Source: Deferribacteres bacterium (GTDB lineage: Bacteria > Zhuqueibacterota > Zhuqueibacteria > Zhuqueibacterales > Geothermadaptataceae). Taken from it: a stretch of DNA of 64,000 nucleotides. Of this stretch, positions 7,940 through 17,122 are shown one piece after another; the stretch's first letter is position 1, and each line of letters starts with the position of its first letter. Below the pieces are notes generated by a model that was not told where the DNA came from, ran no database searches, and saw only the letters and a program-made list of their open reading frames with translations. Both the position numbers and the translations under genes were made by a program. The stretch spans positions 744,001-808,000 of the forward strand of contig JACKDE010000002.1 in assembly GCA_020633675.1 (NCBI GenBank). The letters run 5' to 3'.

Positions 7940-9856
7940 TCAGGCATCGATTTCGGGGATGTTTGCACCGGGATAGCGCACATCGCCCTGGCGCAGGGTG
8001 ATTTCCAGCGCATCAAAATAGTTGAGCAGCGGCAATGCAAATTTTCGGCTCGCCCCAGCAATGATCGTTTTAAATTCCGGCACGGTGATGTGGCTGTTTT
8101 TTTGCAAATGCACAACCAATGCTTTTTTTGCGGCATTGATTGCGTCAATGTGCATGTACAAATCAACATCCAGCCTTTTGATGCGCTTCTCGGCCGCCAA
8201 AACATCCAAAATGGTTTGCAGGTCAGCATCGCTGATCCCGACAGCCGCGGCCAATTCTGCAGGATTGGATGGGGCAAAACCTTGCTCGCTCAACAGACTG
8301 TCGACGCGCGCTTTTGCCTGCTGCAATTTTTCACTCAGCCGGATTTCGTGATCGGCCAATGCGATAAATCCGTCGAATTCTTTGATTTCCTGGCTTGATT
8401 TGAGCTGGTCCACGACAAATTGCAGCACTTGTGCATGGACGCTACCCAACCGTGCTGCCAGTTCCGCTTTGCGAAAACCGGGCGATGCCGGAAAGTCCTG
8501 ATGATATTTTTCCAGAACCGAAACGATGTTTTGCGAGACGGACTGTACGCGTGCTTGATGTGCGCTATTTTTTTTGCTGACCGCAAGCAAAGTTCCCCTT
8601 TCGCGCATCGCTGACAACTGGGGGGCGACTGTTTCGCTGGCCATGCCGGTCTTGGAAACCAGCTCATCCGCGCTCAGCATGCCGTTCGGTGCCAGCAAAA
8701 ACTGCTCGGCGATCAATTCTTCCGGATCTTCTTTTTCGAGTCCCTGCAAGCGCGTCAGCAACTGCTTGTCGCGGCTGCGATAGGGTGGCGCATTGGCATC
8801 GAGCACCAGGCCGCCACCGATGGTATGGGCGGGCGAGTATTGCCGGATCACAAACGGATCGAGACGGCGCGCGGCTGCCGGCTTTTCGAGATTGAATTGC
8901 ACATAGCCGCCTTCACCCGCTTCGATTTTTGCGCACCCGATCGGCTTGACACGCGCCATAATCTCAGCCGTGCCGATATGCAGACGCACCCGCATGTTGG
9001 CTTTGACGGGAATCGCATTCTCAAGCAAGTGTAGTTTGGCGTGCATGCGCCGGGTTGCTTTGAAATAGCCGGCCGAGGCCAGCACATCGCCACGTGCAAT
9101 GTCACTGCGAGCAACGCCGTGCAGGTTGATCGCAGCACGGTCGCCGATTTTGGCAAGGCTGGCTTCTGCGTTGTGTTTTTGGATACCGCGCACACGCACT
9201 TTTTCGCCATGAGGCAAAATATCGACAAAATCACCGGTCTGGATTTGCCCCGATAACACCGAGCCGGTCACCACGGTACCGAAGCCTTTCATCACAAAAC
9301 TGCGGTCGACCGGCAGCCAAAAGACGCCACGATTGTGACGCGGTGGCAGGCTTTCAAAGCAGGCTATGATTTTATCACGCAAGGCATCGATGCCGTCATT
9401 TTCGATGGCAGAGACAGCCATGATCTCTGCATTTGCCAGCGCAGTATCGTGCACCAACTCGCGGACATCCTCTTTGACCATTTCCAACCAGTCGGCTTCG
9501 ACCATGTCCTTTTTGGTGATGACGATAATGCCATTCTGCACCTGCAAAATTTTAAGGATATCGAGGTGCTCACGCGTTTGTGGCATGATGCCATCGTCGG
9601 CCGCGATGACAAAAAGCACCAAATCGATGGTCGAAACGCCTGCGACCATATTTTTAATAAAACGTTCGTGCCCCGGCACATCGATGATGGTGGCGTTGTC
9701 GCCGAAGTGGGCAAAACCGAGATCGATGGTCAGGCCGCGCGCCTTTTCTTCTTTGAGCCGGTCAGTGTCCACGCCCGTGAGCGCTTTCACCAGCGCGGTT
9801 TTGCCGTGATCGATGTGGCCGGCTGTGCCGAGAATGAAGTGACGGGATGATTCCAT
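7940..9856 (-). CDS. selB: selenocysteine-specific translation elongation factor SelB
   Basis: Delivers Sec-tRNA to UGA codons marked by a SECIS hairpin. The N-terminal GTPase domain has GTAGHIDHGKT at 10-20, DVPGHE at 59-64 and a TKKD (114-117) guanine motif; beta-barrel domains II and III follow, and the last 250 residues form the winged-helix repeats that bind the mRNA hairpin. Length 638, normal for SelB. The C-terminal half and the presence of tRNA-Sec downstream on the same strand exclude EF-Tu or an initiation factor. No recognisable selenoprotein gene lies in the window. Confidence 0.96.
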   Translation of the reverse strand: MESSRHFILGTAGHIDHGKTALVKALTGVDTDRLKEEKARGLTIDLGFAHFGDNATIIDVPGHERFIKNMVAGVSTIDLVLFVIAADDGIMPQTREHLDILKILQVQNGIIVITKKDMVEADWLEMVKEDVRELVHDTALANAEIMAVSAIENDGIDALRDKIIACFESLPPRHNRGVFWLPVDRSFVMKGFGTVVTGSVLSGQIQTGDFVDILPHGEKVRVRGIQKHNAEASLAKIGDRAAINLHGVARSDIARGDVLASAGYFKATRRMHAKLHLLENAIPVKANMRVRLHIGTAEIMARVKPIGCAKIEAGEGGYVQFNLEKPAAARRLDPFVIRQYSPAHTIGGGLVLDANAPPYRSRDKQLLTRLQGLEKEDPEELIAEQFLLAPNGMLSADELVSKTGMASETVAPQLSAMRERGTLLAVSKKNSAHQARVQSVSQNIVSVLEKYHQDFPASPGFRKAELAARLGSVHAQVLQFVVDQLKSSQEIKEFDGFIALADHEIRLSEKLQQAKARVDSLLSEQGFAPSNPAELAAAVGISDADLQTILDVLAAEKRIKRLDVDLYMHIDAINAAKKALVVHLQKNSHITVPEFKTIIAGASRKFALPLLNYFDALEITLRQGDVRYPGANIPEIDA

Positions 9857-10035
9857 TTTTATTGACTGGATTTGCGGCTTTGAGTCATATAAACCGCCGG
9901 GAACTCAGAGCGCGCTGGGAAGTCCTTGCATTTCTGCGTCCATTGCGCACTCCGCGGTTTAAGTGATACAATGGATGTTTTGTGAACATGCTGCAAAATA
10001 GGCAAAGTTTCGTTTTTTCGCAATGCTGTTCGCTT

Positions 10036-10093
10036 AAAAAGAAAAAGCGCTTGCCAGCAGGCTGTTGGCGCGCCCGCTGGAAAACGCTTTTAG
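10036..10093 (-). terminator. terminator-like hairpin after ccmB
   Basis: On the minus strand an AAAAGCG/CGCTTTT pairing encloses a CCAGC/GCTGG inner stem and is followed by a CTTTTTCTTTTT run. It begins 26 bases beyond the ccmB stop, in the right place to end the lgt-ccm transcript. The stem is interrupted, so this is probable rather than certain. Confidence 0.5.
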
Positions 10094-10118
10094 CAAAGCC
10101 GGATGCATCTTGCCCGTG

Positions 10119-10796
10119 CTACTCTTCGACGACGTACTCGAAAAGCAGATAGCACAGCGCCAGAAAAATGACATCGAAAACGGCGAGCAATTTGAGCCAA
10201 TCGCCGATAGTGGCCCAGCTTTCACCGGCTAAAATGCTGCCAGTGGCATTCACTGCGGCCAAAATCACCGGCACGAACACCGGAAACAGCAAAATCGGCA
10301 GCATGACGTCGCGGGTCTTGGTGTTGACCGCCATCGCGCTGAACAGCGTGCCCACGGCGGCGAAGCCGATGGTCGCCAGCAAGGTCACGCTCACCAACTC
10401 GGCCAAATGGCTGTAAAGATCGAGATTGAACAGGATCATAAAAAGCGGCAAGGTAAAAATCTCGACGATCAGCATAAAAATCAGGTTGCTGAGCACTTTG
10501 CCGAAATAGATCACGCCGCGATCGACGGGAGTGAGCAACATGCCGTGCATGCTGCCTTTGTCGACTTCGTAAAAAAACGACCGGTTGAGCCCGATAATGC
10601 CGCTAAACGTGATCGCCACCCAGATGATGCCGGGCGCGGCTTCAAAAACATAGGTGCTGCCGGGGTCGAAGGTGAAGCTGAAAATGACGACTACCAGCAG
10701 GCTGAACATCAGCATCGAGCTGACAGACTCGCGGCTGCGAAATTCAAAAATCACATCCTTGTAAGTGATGGCGAAGATTTTTTGGAAATAGCTCAC
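10119..10796 (-). CDS. ccmB: heme exporter permease CcmB
   Basis: 225 residues with about six membrane helices; begins with a cytoplasmic segment containing KDVIFEFRSRE and has the LNRSFFYEVDKGSMHGMLLTPVDRGVIYFGK region (residues 69-99) characteristic of CcmB. With CcmA it forms the ABC complex that drives heme transfer to CcmE for c-type cytochrome assembly. It overlaps ccmA by four bases, so the two are translationally coupled. CcmC, CcmE and CcmF are not in this window. Confidence 0.92.
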   Translation of the reverse strand: MSYFQKIFAITYKDVIFEFRSRESVSSMLMFSLLVVVIFSFTFDPGSTYVFEAAPGIIWVAITFSGIIGLNRSFFYEVDKGSMHGMLLTPVDRGVIYFGKVLSNLIFMLIVEIFTLPLFMILFNLDLYSHLAELVSVTLLATIGFAAVGTLFSAMAVNTKTRDVMLPILLFPVFVPVILAAVNATGSILAGESWATIGDWLKLLAVFDVIFLALCYLLFEYVVEE

Positions 10797-11503
10797 GCTG
10801 CCCGGCCCCCCGCTATGATGTCGAAATAGGTTTGCTGAAATTGTACCAGGTTTTGCTGCTCCACTGGTTCGTTGTAGGCGACTTTGCCGCGCAAAAAGAT
10901 CGCTGCGCGGTCGGCAAAAGCCAGACCATGGGTGATATCATGGGTGACCAAAACAATGGTTCGTTTTTGCGAACGCAGCTTGGACAACCATTCGGTCAGC
11001 ATTTTGGAAGCGTGCTGATCGAGGCCGGTATAAGGCTCATCGAGATAGAGAATGTCCGGTTGATGCAGCATGGCGCGTGCAATTGAGAGACGCTGCTGCA
11101 TGCCACGAGAGTAGGTACGAACACGATCTTCACGACGCTCAAAAAGACCGACTTCGTTGAGAACGGAAGCAACGCGTTCATCAAGGGTATCGAGCTCGTA
11201 CATCGTGCCGTAAAAACGCAGATTTTCTTCAGCGGACAGCTCGTCGTACAGGTAGGTGCTATGCGAAATCACTCCCAGACGGCAGCGGACTTTCTGCGGT
11301 TCTTTGCTGATATCCATACCGGCGATGGTTACTTTGCCAGAGGTGCCATTTGAAAGCGTGGAGAGAATGCGGATAAAGGTCGATTTGCCAGCGCCATTCG
11401 GCCCGAAAATGCTGAGTGACGTGCCTTCATCTATGCTTAAGTCGATGCCACGCAGGGCGTAGAGCGTGCCAAACGATTTGGTCAACCCGGTTACTTCGAT
11501 CAC
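10793..11503 (-). CDS. ccmA: ABC transporter ATP-binding protein CcmA
   Basis: ATPase subunit of the CcmAB heme-handling complex. From the chosen GTG the protein has 236 residues: Walker A GPNGAGKST at 34-42, an ABC signature YSRGMQQRLSIARA, Walker B ILYLDEPYTGLD and a switch histidine in VTHD. The GTG at 11503 is preferred over an upstream ATG at 11521 because it overlaps the TGA of the preceding gene in a four-base GTGA, a usual sign of coupled translation. The context with ccmB fixes the assignment; on sequence alone it could be any small ABC ATPase. Confidence 0.88.
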   Translation of the reverse strand: MIEVTGLTKSFGTLYALRGIDLSIDEGTSLSIFGPNGAGKSTFIRILSTLSNGTSGKVTIAGMDISKEPQKVRCRLGVISHSTYLYDELSAEENLRFYGTMYELDTLDERVASVLNEVGLFERREDRVRTYSRGMQQRLSIARAMLHQPDILYLDEPYTGLDQHASKMLTEWLSKLRSQKRTIVLVTHDITHGLAFADRAAIFLRGKVAYNEPVEQQNLVQFQQTYFDIIAGGRAA

Positions 11504-11886
11504 GCCAGGTCCGCCCCACATTCAGCACAAAACTGATCACCTTTGCTGACAGGGGTGCCGCACTGCGAACAAAATTTGATGTTGGACGATTTTGATTTTT
11601 TTGAAGTTGGGACACCCTGTACTTCATCGATTTCTTTTAGCAGCGCTACTGCTTGTGCGCGGTATTGACCACGCAACTCCTGATAATCTTCTTCGGACAG
11701 TTTTCCCATTTGGTAATCGAATTCGATATCTTTGATCGCGGAATAGATTTCGGACTTGCGCGTGTCCAGCTCCTCAGCGCGATGGTTGACTTCAAAAGAA
11801 ATTCTTTTTTGGCGTGATTGATAGAACGGGTATCCGATATAGGCAATCACAACGAGTGATAGTACAACAGCAATCACGAGTGCCAT
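11500..11886 (-). CDS. membrane-anchored CcmI-like zinc-ribbon protein
   Basis: 128 residues from the ATG at 11886, which has GGAG ten bases upstream. Residues 2-20 form one membrane helix. Residues 40-85 (SAIKDIEFDYQMGKLSEEDY and on) resemble the N-terminal part of CcmI/CycH, the cytochrome c heme lyase helper. The C-terminus is a zinc ribbon with two CxxC pairs (FCSQCG and FCAECG). Lying between lgt and ccmA, with a four-base overlap to ccmA, it probably acts in cytochrome c maturation, perhaps holding apocytochrome or anchoring the CcmAB complex. Role is inferred. Confidence 0.75.
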   Translation of the reverse strand: MALVIAVVLSLVVIAYIGYPFYQSRQKRISFEVNHRAEELDTRKSEIYSAIKDIEFDYQMGKLSEEDYQELRGQYRAQAVALLKEIDEVQGVPTSKKSKSSNIKFCSQCGTPVSKGDQFCAECGADLA

Positions 11887-11943
11887 TTTCAACTTCTCCA
11901 GAATTTGATATTCAGTGCAAAATAGCAAGGTGCTATTTTGCCA

Positions 11944-12735
11944 TTAGCCATTTTTCACGGGCGCAGCTAAGTTTGCTTGTTTGCGCACATGCAACAAATA
12001 CCACCCACCAACAGCGATCAAAACAATGCTGATGATCTGTGCCAAGGTCATCCAGCCAAAGGCAACAATCGGGGTGGTTCGGAAAAATTCCGTAATAAAT
12101 CTTTCGACGCCCATGGCGATGATTGCGAGGCTCATTAACGTGCCTTGCGGCAACTGGCGCTTCCGGTTAGCCCAAATCAGGCCGAAAAACAGAAAGGCCA
12201 GCAGGGTGTCGTAAAGCGGTGTCGGGTGCACCAGTTCGTTGGTCGGCACATAGCCGTTTGGAAACGACATCGCCCACGGCACATCGGTCGGCGGGCCGTA
12301 GTCGCCATCAGCAGCCAGAAGGCACCCGATGCGGCCGATACCATGTCCGAAAAGCAGCAGTGGCATGACTGTATCTGCCAGGAAAACAAACGAATACGGA
12401 CTGCGTTTGACCACGATGGTCGCGCCGATGACTCCGCCGATGACACCGCCATACCAGACCAGGCCAGCACCGGAGAACAGCATCGCAAGCGGATCGGATA
12501 TGAACTGGCTCCAATGCTCAAAAATAAAGTAGAGCCTTGCACCGACAATCCCGCCGATGATCGCGGCGATGCCGATGTTGCTGGCCAGCTCGGGGTCGAT
12601 ATTGCGGCGGATGAAATCTTTGCGGATGAAGTGGATCGGGATCAGAAAACTCAGCATGAACATCACGCCAAAGCTGTGGATCGCCAAGGTGCCAATGATG
12701 GGGACATTTTCAATTTTTAACAGTTCCGGGTACAT
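11944..12735 (-). CDS. lgt: prolipoprotein diacylglyceryl transferase
   Basis: 263 residues, about seven membrane helices. Transfers diacylglycerol from phosphatidylglycerol to the lipobox cysteine of prolipoproteins. The signature HGIGRIGC is at 131-138, with GARLYFIFEHW near 66-76 and the late GVERFITEFFR motif. The ATG at 12735 follows an AAAGAG ribosome site; a TTG four codons upstream is also open. The gene starts the leftward run that continues into the ccm genes 58 bases later. Several lipoproteins in this window would be its substrates. Confidence 0.94.
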   Translation of the reverse strand: MYPELLKIENVPIIGTLAIHSFGVMFMLSFLIPIHFIRKDFIRRNIDPELASNIGIAAIIGGIVGARLYFIFEHWSQFISDPLAMLFSGAGLVWYGGVIGGVIGATIVVKRSPYSFVFLADTVMPLLLFGHGIGRIGCLLAADGDYGPPTDVPWAMSFPNGYVPTNELVHPTPLYDTLLAFLFFGLIWANRKRQLPQGTLMSLAIIAMGVERFITEFFRTTPIVAFGWMTLAQIISIVLIAVGGWYLLHVRKQANLAAPVKNG

Positions 12736-13374
12736 ATCTCTTTGCAATCAATTCACTGATCAATTTAGCACTATTTCGCTGGAAAATCATTCTCTTTGGA
12801 AATGATTTCAATTCTTCCGGCAGGGTGAATCCGAAAAGCCCAAGGGTGCAATCGCACATGATCCTTGCCGTGACAAGCCAAATAGTTGCAATTCTTTCAC
12901 ACAAATCGGAAAGAAAATAAGGCAATCGGAAGTGAAATGCAACTTGTTTGGTTTCGGTCAGAAAAATGCCGGACCGGCATTCGCACAGCTGCTGTTTTTA
13001 AAAACACAAATGGATGCAGTGGATGTGGTTTTCGGAGACGATTTGGATGTTTTTATTGGACAGATTGGATGCGGCGCAGGAAGATGTGGTTGCAGCATTG
13101 GTGTAAGCGTCAAATAAATAACGATTTCACTTGCGTTCACAAGTGAATTTTGTTAACATCATCGCAGCGCTTCTCAACAAACTTTTTATTTTCCTCTCCG
13201 CATCTATAAAATCTTTAATGTAAATCCATCAATGAGAGGAATCAGACATTGCATCCCCGCCTATTGATTATCTACATTTCTTTGCGCTGCTTCAAAAGCT
13301 GCTTTCAGGAAGATGGCAGCTCGGTCGGAAGGGATATCAAACCTATGAATAGCTAATCGCAGGGTAAATCGAGC
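12736..13374. other. divergent intergenic region between lgt and the lytic transglycosylase
   Basis: 639 bases separating a leftward and a rightward gene, so promoters for both are expected here. I cannot point to a convincing -35/-10 pair. Its only tentative coding content is the small cysteine-containing frame at 12932-13117. Confidence 0.4.
12932..13117 (+). CDS. tentative small ORF with a C-terminal cysteine cluster
   Basis: 61 codons, ATG preceded by GGAAG at six bases. The product has a Cys at position 3 and a tail GCGAGRCGC, four of its cysteines within about ten residues. It could be a small metal-binding or modified peptide, but it overlaps other open frames of similar length on both strands and matches nothing I recognise. 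Listed for completeness only. Confidence 0.22.
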   Translation: MKCNLFGFGQKNAGPAFAQLLFLKTQMDAVDVVFGDDLDVFIGQIGCGAGRCGCSIGVSVK

Positions 13375-15534
13375 ATGACGAGGTTTAAGCGACTCCTAAG
13401 GAGCAACCGAGGTGTTTTTTCGAGTGCAAATGCCAAAACCACCACACTTCTTGCGATCAGCGCGCTCTCGCTGATGTGGGCATCAGCTCTTGCCAACGAG
13501 AACATTGTACTTTCTGACTCTGAAAAGTTTCCACAGCCCGAGGTTTTAAAGCCAAATGTCGAATTCTGGATTAAAGTCTATGCGATTAATCCTTCCGATC
13601 AGGTGCTTTTGCATGACATGGATCACCTTGATGTGATTTATGAAGTCATCGATTTCAACGACTACTTTTCAAATCCGGATCGCGTCAACAATCGCACAAA
13701 GTGGAAAAAAGTCGATGCGCGCAGAGATAAATACAAAGCCATTCTGCTCAGCCTGGCGAACAAAATTAACAGCGAGCGCACGCTCACTGCTGATGAAGAA
13801 CGCGTCAAGGCGCTGCTGCGGCCTGAAATGCTCACCCCTAAAGAGCTGCGGCAAGCGGCCAGAAATATTCGCGGGCAATTGGGCTTGAAAGACCGCTTCC
13901 TGGAAGGGCTCAAGCGCTCGGGCATGTACAGAGAAAAAATTCGCCAGACATTCAAAGAACATGGCCTGCCCATCGAACTGACCTACCTTCCGCACGTTGA
14001 ATCTGAATTCAATCACAAAGCCTATTCAAAGGTCGGAGCGGCTGGTCTGTGGCAATTTACCCGCAGCACAGGCCGGTTATACATGAAAATCAACTATGAT
14101 GTCGATGAGCGCTTTGATCCTGTGAAAGCAACCGAATCTGCGGCGAAACTGCTTAAAAATAACTACCGGCTCCTGGGTTCGTGGCCATTGGCGATTACCG
14201 CATACAACCATGGGCCAAACGGCATGCGCCGGGCCAAGCGCAGACATGGCGACAATATTGGCGAAATCGTGCAAAACTACACCAGCCGTTCGTTTGGGTT
14301 CGCATCGCGCAATTTTTACTCAGAGTTTCTGGCAGCCAAGCATGTGGTGGAAAACTATCAAAAATACTTTGGGAACATCAATTTACACGAACCAGTCGAT
14401 TACATCACCTTCGTAACCGATAAATATTATGCGCTCAACAGCATTCTGGAAGCATTCAAGCTGGAAAAAGAGATTTTTAAAGAATTGAATCCGGCCATCC
14501 GGAATTCAGTCCTAAGCGGACAGCGCCGCATCCCTAAAAATTTCTATCTGCACATTCCGGATCGCACTAACCTCGACGAAAATGCTCTGTGGGCCAGTAT
14601 TTCGCCGGCCGAGCAGTTCAACGATCAGTTGGCCACAGAATGGTATAAAGTCCGGCGCGGCGATAATCTGAGCAACATTGCCCGGCGTTTGCGCACATCG
14701 ATAACAGACCTGGTGGTCTATAACAACCTCGATAACGCACACCGCATTTATGTCGGCCAGATTTTGCGGGTGCCGCAAAAGGGCGAAGCGGTCACCTCGC
14801 CGGAGCCGGAAAAGCCTGTGCTGCTGGCCGATGCCAGTGCCGCTACCGAAGCGGACACCCCGGCGCGGGTCAGCAAGCCACCGATCGTCATCGATGCTCC
14901 AGCGCCGAAAAAGGTGGATCTGGTCAAGGCTGAAATCGAAGAACCGGTGATTTTTGAGCCGAGCAATGGCCTGGCGACGCCTGAGGCGGAGGCGCCACCG
15001 CCCGGCATGTTGGTCGAGCTGGCGCCCGGCGGCAGCGGCGGCTTCATTTACATTCCATCCGACGAATCGCCTGCCTTGATCCCTGAACAGAATGAGACCT
15101 TGCCGGTTGTTGCTGAAGCAATTGTGCCGGTGAGCGAATGGATTGATGTCGAGCCGGAAGAGACGCTTGGCCACTATGCAGAGTGGCTTGAAGTCAGCGC
15201 TGGCAAGCTGCGAGAAATCAACAACCTGGCCTTTGGTGAAGAAATCCGGATTGGTCAAAAATTGCATTTGAGTTTTGAAAAGGTCAACCCGCATGAATTT
15301 CAGCGCAGGCGATTGGAATTTCAACAATCGATTGAAGAAGATTTTTTCGCTGCGTGGAAAATTGAAGGCGTGCGCGAGCACACCGTCAAGCGCGGTGAGT
15401 CGATTTGGTACCTGACCAACAGAATGTATGATTTGCCATTGTGGCTGGTTGCCAAATACAATCCAGGAAAAGATTTGCAGGATCTGCATATCGGCGATAA
15501 ACTCAACATACCGAATGTGCTTGAAAGGCAGTAA
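13375..15534 (+). CDS. mltD: MltD-like membrane-bound lytic transglycosylase with three LysM domains
   Basis: Cleaves the peptidoglycan glycan chain to 1,6-anhydromuramyl products. 719 residues: an N-terminal export signal ending near ASALA (residue 40), an alpha-helical region, an SLT/GH23 domain about 185-330 with catalytic Glu209 in HVESEF, the GAAGLWQF motif at 221-228 and AYNHGPNG at 276-283. LysM repeats lie at about 422-467, 584-632 and 666-715, separated by a Pro/Ala/Glu-rich linker (470-560). Domain order is that of MltD; the linker is longer than usual. The start ATG is not backed by a strong ribosome site. It opens a run of wall-related genes. Confidence 0.9.
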   Translation: MTRFKRLLRSNRGVFSSANAKTTTLLAISALSLMWASALANENIVLSDSEKFPQPEVLKPNVEFWIKVYAINPSDQVLLHDMDHLDVIYEVIDFNDYFSNPDRVNNRTKWKKVDARRDKYKAILLSLANKINSERTLTADEERVKALLRPEMLTPKELRQAARNIRGQLGLKDRFLEGLKRSGMYREKIRQTFKEHGLPIELTYLPHVESEFNHKAYSKVGAAGLWQFTRSTGRLYMKINYDVDERFDPVKATESAAKLLKNNYRLLGSWPLAITAYNHGPNGMRRAKRRHGDNIGEIVQNYTSRSFGFASRNFYSEFLAAKHVVENYQKYFGNINLHEPVDYITFVTDKYYALNSILEAFKLEKEIFKELNPAIRNSVLSGQRRIPKNFYLHIPDRTNLDENALWASISPAEQFNDQLATEWYKVRRGDNLSNIARRLRTSITDLVVYNNLDNAHRIYVGQILRVPQKGEAVTSPEPEKPVLLADASAATEADTPARVSKPPIVIDAPAPKKVDLVKAEIEEPVIFEPSNGLATPEAEAPPPGMLVELAPGGSGGFIYIPSDESPALIPEQNETLPVVAEAIVPVSEWIDVEPEETLGHYAEWLEVSAGKLREINNLAFGEEIRIGQKLHLSFEKVNPHEFQRRRLEFQQSIEEDFFAAWKIEGVREHTVKRGESIWYLTNRMYDLPLWLVAKYNPGKDLQDLHIGDKLNIPNVLERQ

Positions 15535-15586
15535 TTGCAGACGTGGTGCATCTCAACTTGTCGCAAAAACTCAATTGATCCTATAC

Positions 15587-15617
15587 AAGCCGTGGCCAAT
15601 CGTCACGGCTTTTTTTG
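15587..15617 (+). terminator. rho-independent terminator
   Basis: AAGCCGTG pairs with CACGGCTT around a nine-base loop, followed by a run of T. It lies 53 bases after the transglycosylase stop and separates it from the NamZ-like gene. Confidence 0.85.
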
Positions 15618-15681
15618 TTTCAAAAGGCTTGCATCCTACCTGAGTACAAGCGATATTTTGACTTTTTCAAACCATGGATAA

Positions 15682-16980
15682 ATGAGAAAATCTGTCATGT
15701 TTTCAAAAAGTGATTGGTGCATGCGTAGCAAGTGTTTTGCTCTGCTAACGATCATATTGTTTGGAGCCATCGCATGTATGCAAAAATCGGAGGCTCCACC
15801 GCCGAACGTCAGGCTTGGATCGGATGTGTTGGCGGACAACGGTCTTGAGTTTTTAAATGGCAAGAGGATTGGTTTGATTACCAACCAGACGGGCTTGACA
15901 AGTGACGGTCGGCATGTCGCGGACTTGCTGGCCCAGAATGCCAATGTTGAACTCGTGGCGCTAATGGGTCCTGAACACGGTATTCGTGGGGACGCCGAAG
16001 CCGGCGCAAAAGTTGATGGCGCCAGGGATGCAAAAACCGGCGTCCCGATTTTCAGTCTCTATGGTCAAACGCGCAAGCCGACGCCAGAAATGCTCAAAGG
16101 TCTCGATGCGCTCGTTTTTGATATTCAGGATATCGGAACACGATTTTACACCTACATCAGCACAATGAGTTTGGCAATGGAAGCTGCGGCGGAAGCAGGG
16201 CTGATGTTTGTTGTATTGGATCGCCCGAATCCGATTGGCGGGCACCTCGTTGAAGGGCCTGTTCTGGCACCCGAGCATAAAAGCTTTGTCGGTATCCATC
16301 CAATTCCGCTACGGCATGGTATGACTGTTGGCGAGTTGGCCAGACTCTTTAATGAAGAAGGTTGGCTGGCAAATGGTGTGAAGGCAAACCTGCAGGTTGT
16401 GCGTTGCGAAGGGTGGCGCCGCAATATGATTTTTCGTGATTACGGCTCGCGCTGGGTACCGCCGTCGCCGAATATCCCGACGCCCGAGTCCGCGCTGCTT
16501 TATCCCGGTACAGGCCTGATCGAAACACTGCGCACCTTTTCTGAAGGGCGCGGAACAGAACAACCCTTTGAAATGGTGGGGGCACCCTGGCTCAATAGTG
16601 AGGTGCTGATCTCCGCGCTTACAGATGCCGGCATAGCGGGCGTCGCATTTGAACCGGCGACATTTACACCAGTCGATATCCCCGGAAAGGCAACCGGCAA
16701 TAAGTATGATCAACAGCTCTGCAACGGAGTTCATTTCGTCATCCAGGACGGGCATAAGCTGCCTGCCGTTCGCCTCGGTTTTGAGTTGCTCGTTGCCCTG
16801 CAAAAACATTTCCCGCAGCAACTTGAGATCAAGCAAAAAAGCGTGGAGCGGCTAACGGGACAAAGCTGGATTTATGAAAGCTTGTTGCGTGGGGTAACTG
16901 CCGACACGATCGCAGCAAAATGGCAAGACGATCTTGATAAATTCATGCAGGTGCGATCCAAATATTTGCTGTATGAGTAG
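15682..16980 (+). CDS. NamZ-like exo-beta-N-acetylmuramidase (DUF1343, GH171) lipoprotein
   Basis: Family members remove terminal N-acetylmuramic acid from peptidoglycan fragments. 432 residues with the DUF1343 hallmarks: KRIGLITNQTG at 61-71, GPEHGIRG at 96-103, DIQDIGTRFYTY and a C-terminal half including SPNIPTPESALLYPGTG. A hydrophobic N-terminus ends at Cys32 (GAIAC), so it is probably a lipoprotein; the true start may be ATG 15721, which gives a shorter, more typical signal peptide. No start has a clear ribosome site. Its position between a lytic transglycosylase and a peptide transporter fits murein recycling. Confidence 0.85.
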   Translation: MRKSVMFSKSDWCMRSKCFALLTIILFGAIACMQKSEAPPPNVRLGSDVLADNGLEFLNGKRIGLITNQTGLTSDGRHVADLLAQNANVELVALMGPEHGIRGDAEAGAKVDGARDAKTGVPIFSLYGQTRKPTPEMLKGLDALVFDIQDIGTRFYTYISTMSLAMEAAAEAGLMFVVLDRPNPIGGHLVEGPVLAPEHKSFVGIHPIPLRHGMTVGELARLFNEEGWLANGVKANLQVVRCEGWRRNMIFRDYGSRWVPPSPNIPTPESALLYPGTGLIETLRTFSEGRGTEQPFEMVGAPWLNSEVLISALTDAGIAGVAFEPATFTPVDIPGKATGNKYDQQLCNGVHFVIQDGHKLPAVRLGFELLVALQKHFPQQLEIKQKSVERLTGQSWIYESLLRGVTADTIAAKWQDDLDKFMQVRSKYLLYE

Positions 16981-17122
16981 ACAGGATTTGCGCGCAGTAA
17001 AAAATTAACAAAATGGTCTTGTCGCCGTCTTTAGCTGCAATCCTTTTCAGCACAGAACAATGCGGTAACATTTTCGCCAAGAAGTATCAAAATAAAAATA
17101 TCTATTAAACGGAGGGCAACAG

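Noticed and set aside
14512..15489. 325-codon minus-strand ORF opposite the lytic transglycosylase
   Set aside because: Antisense to LysM and linker coding sequence, no recognisable domain.
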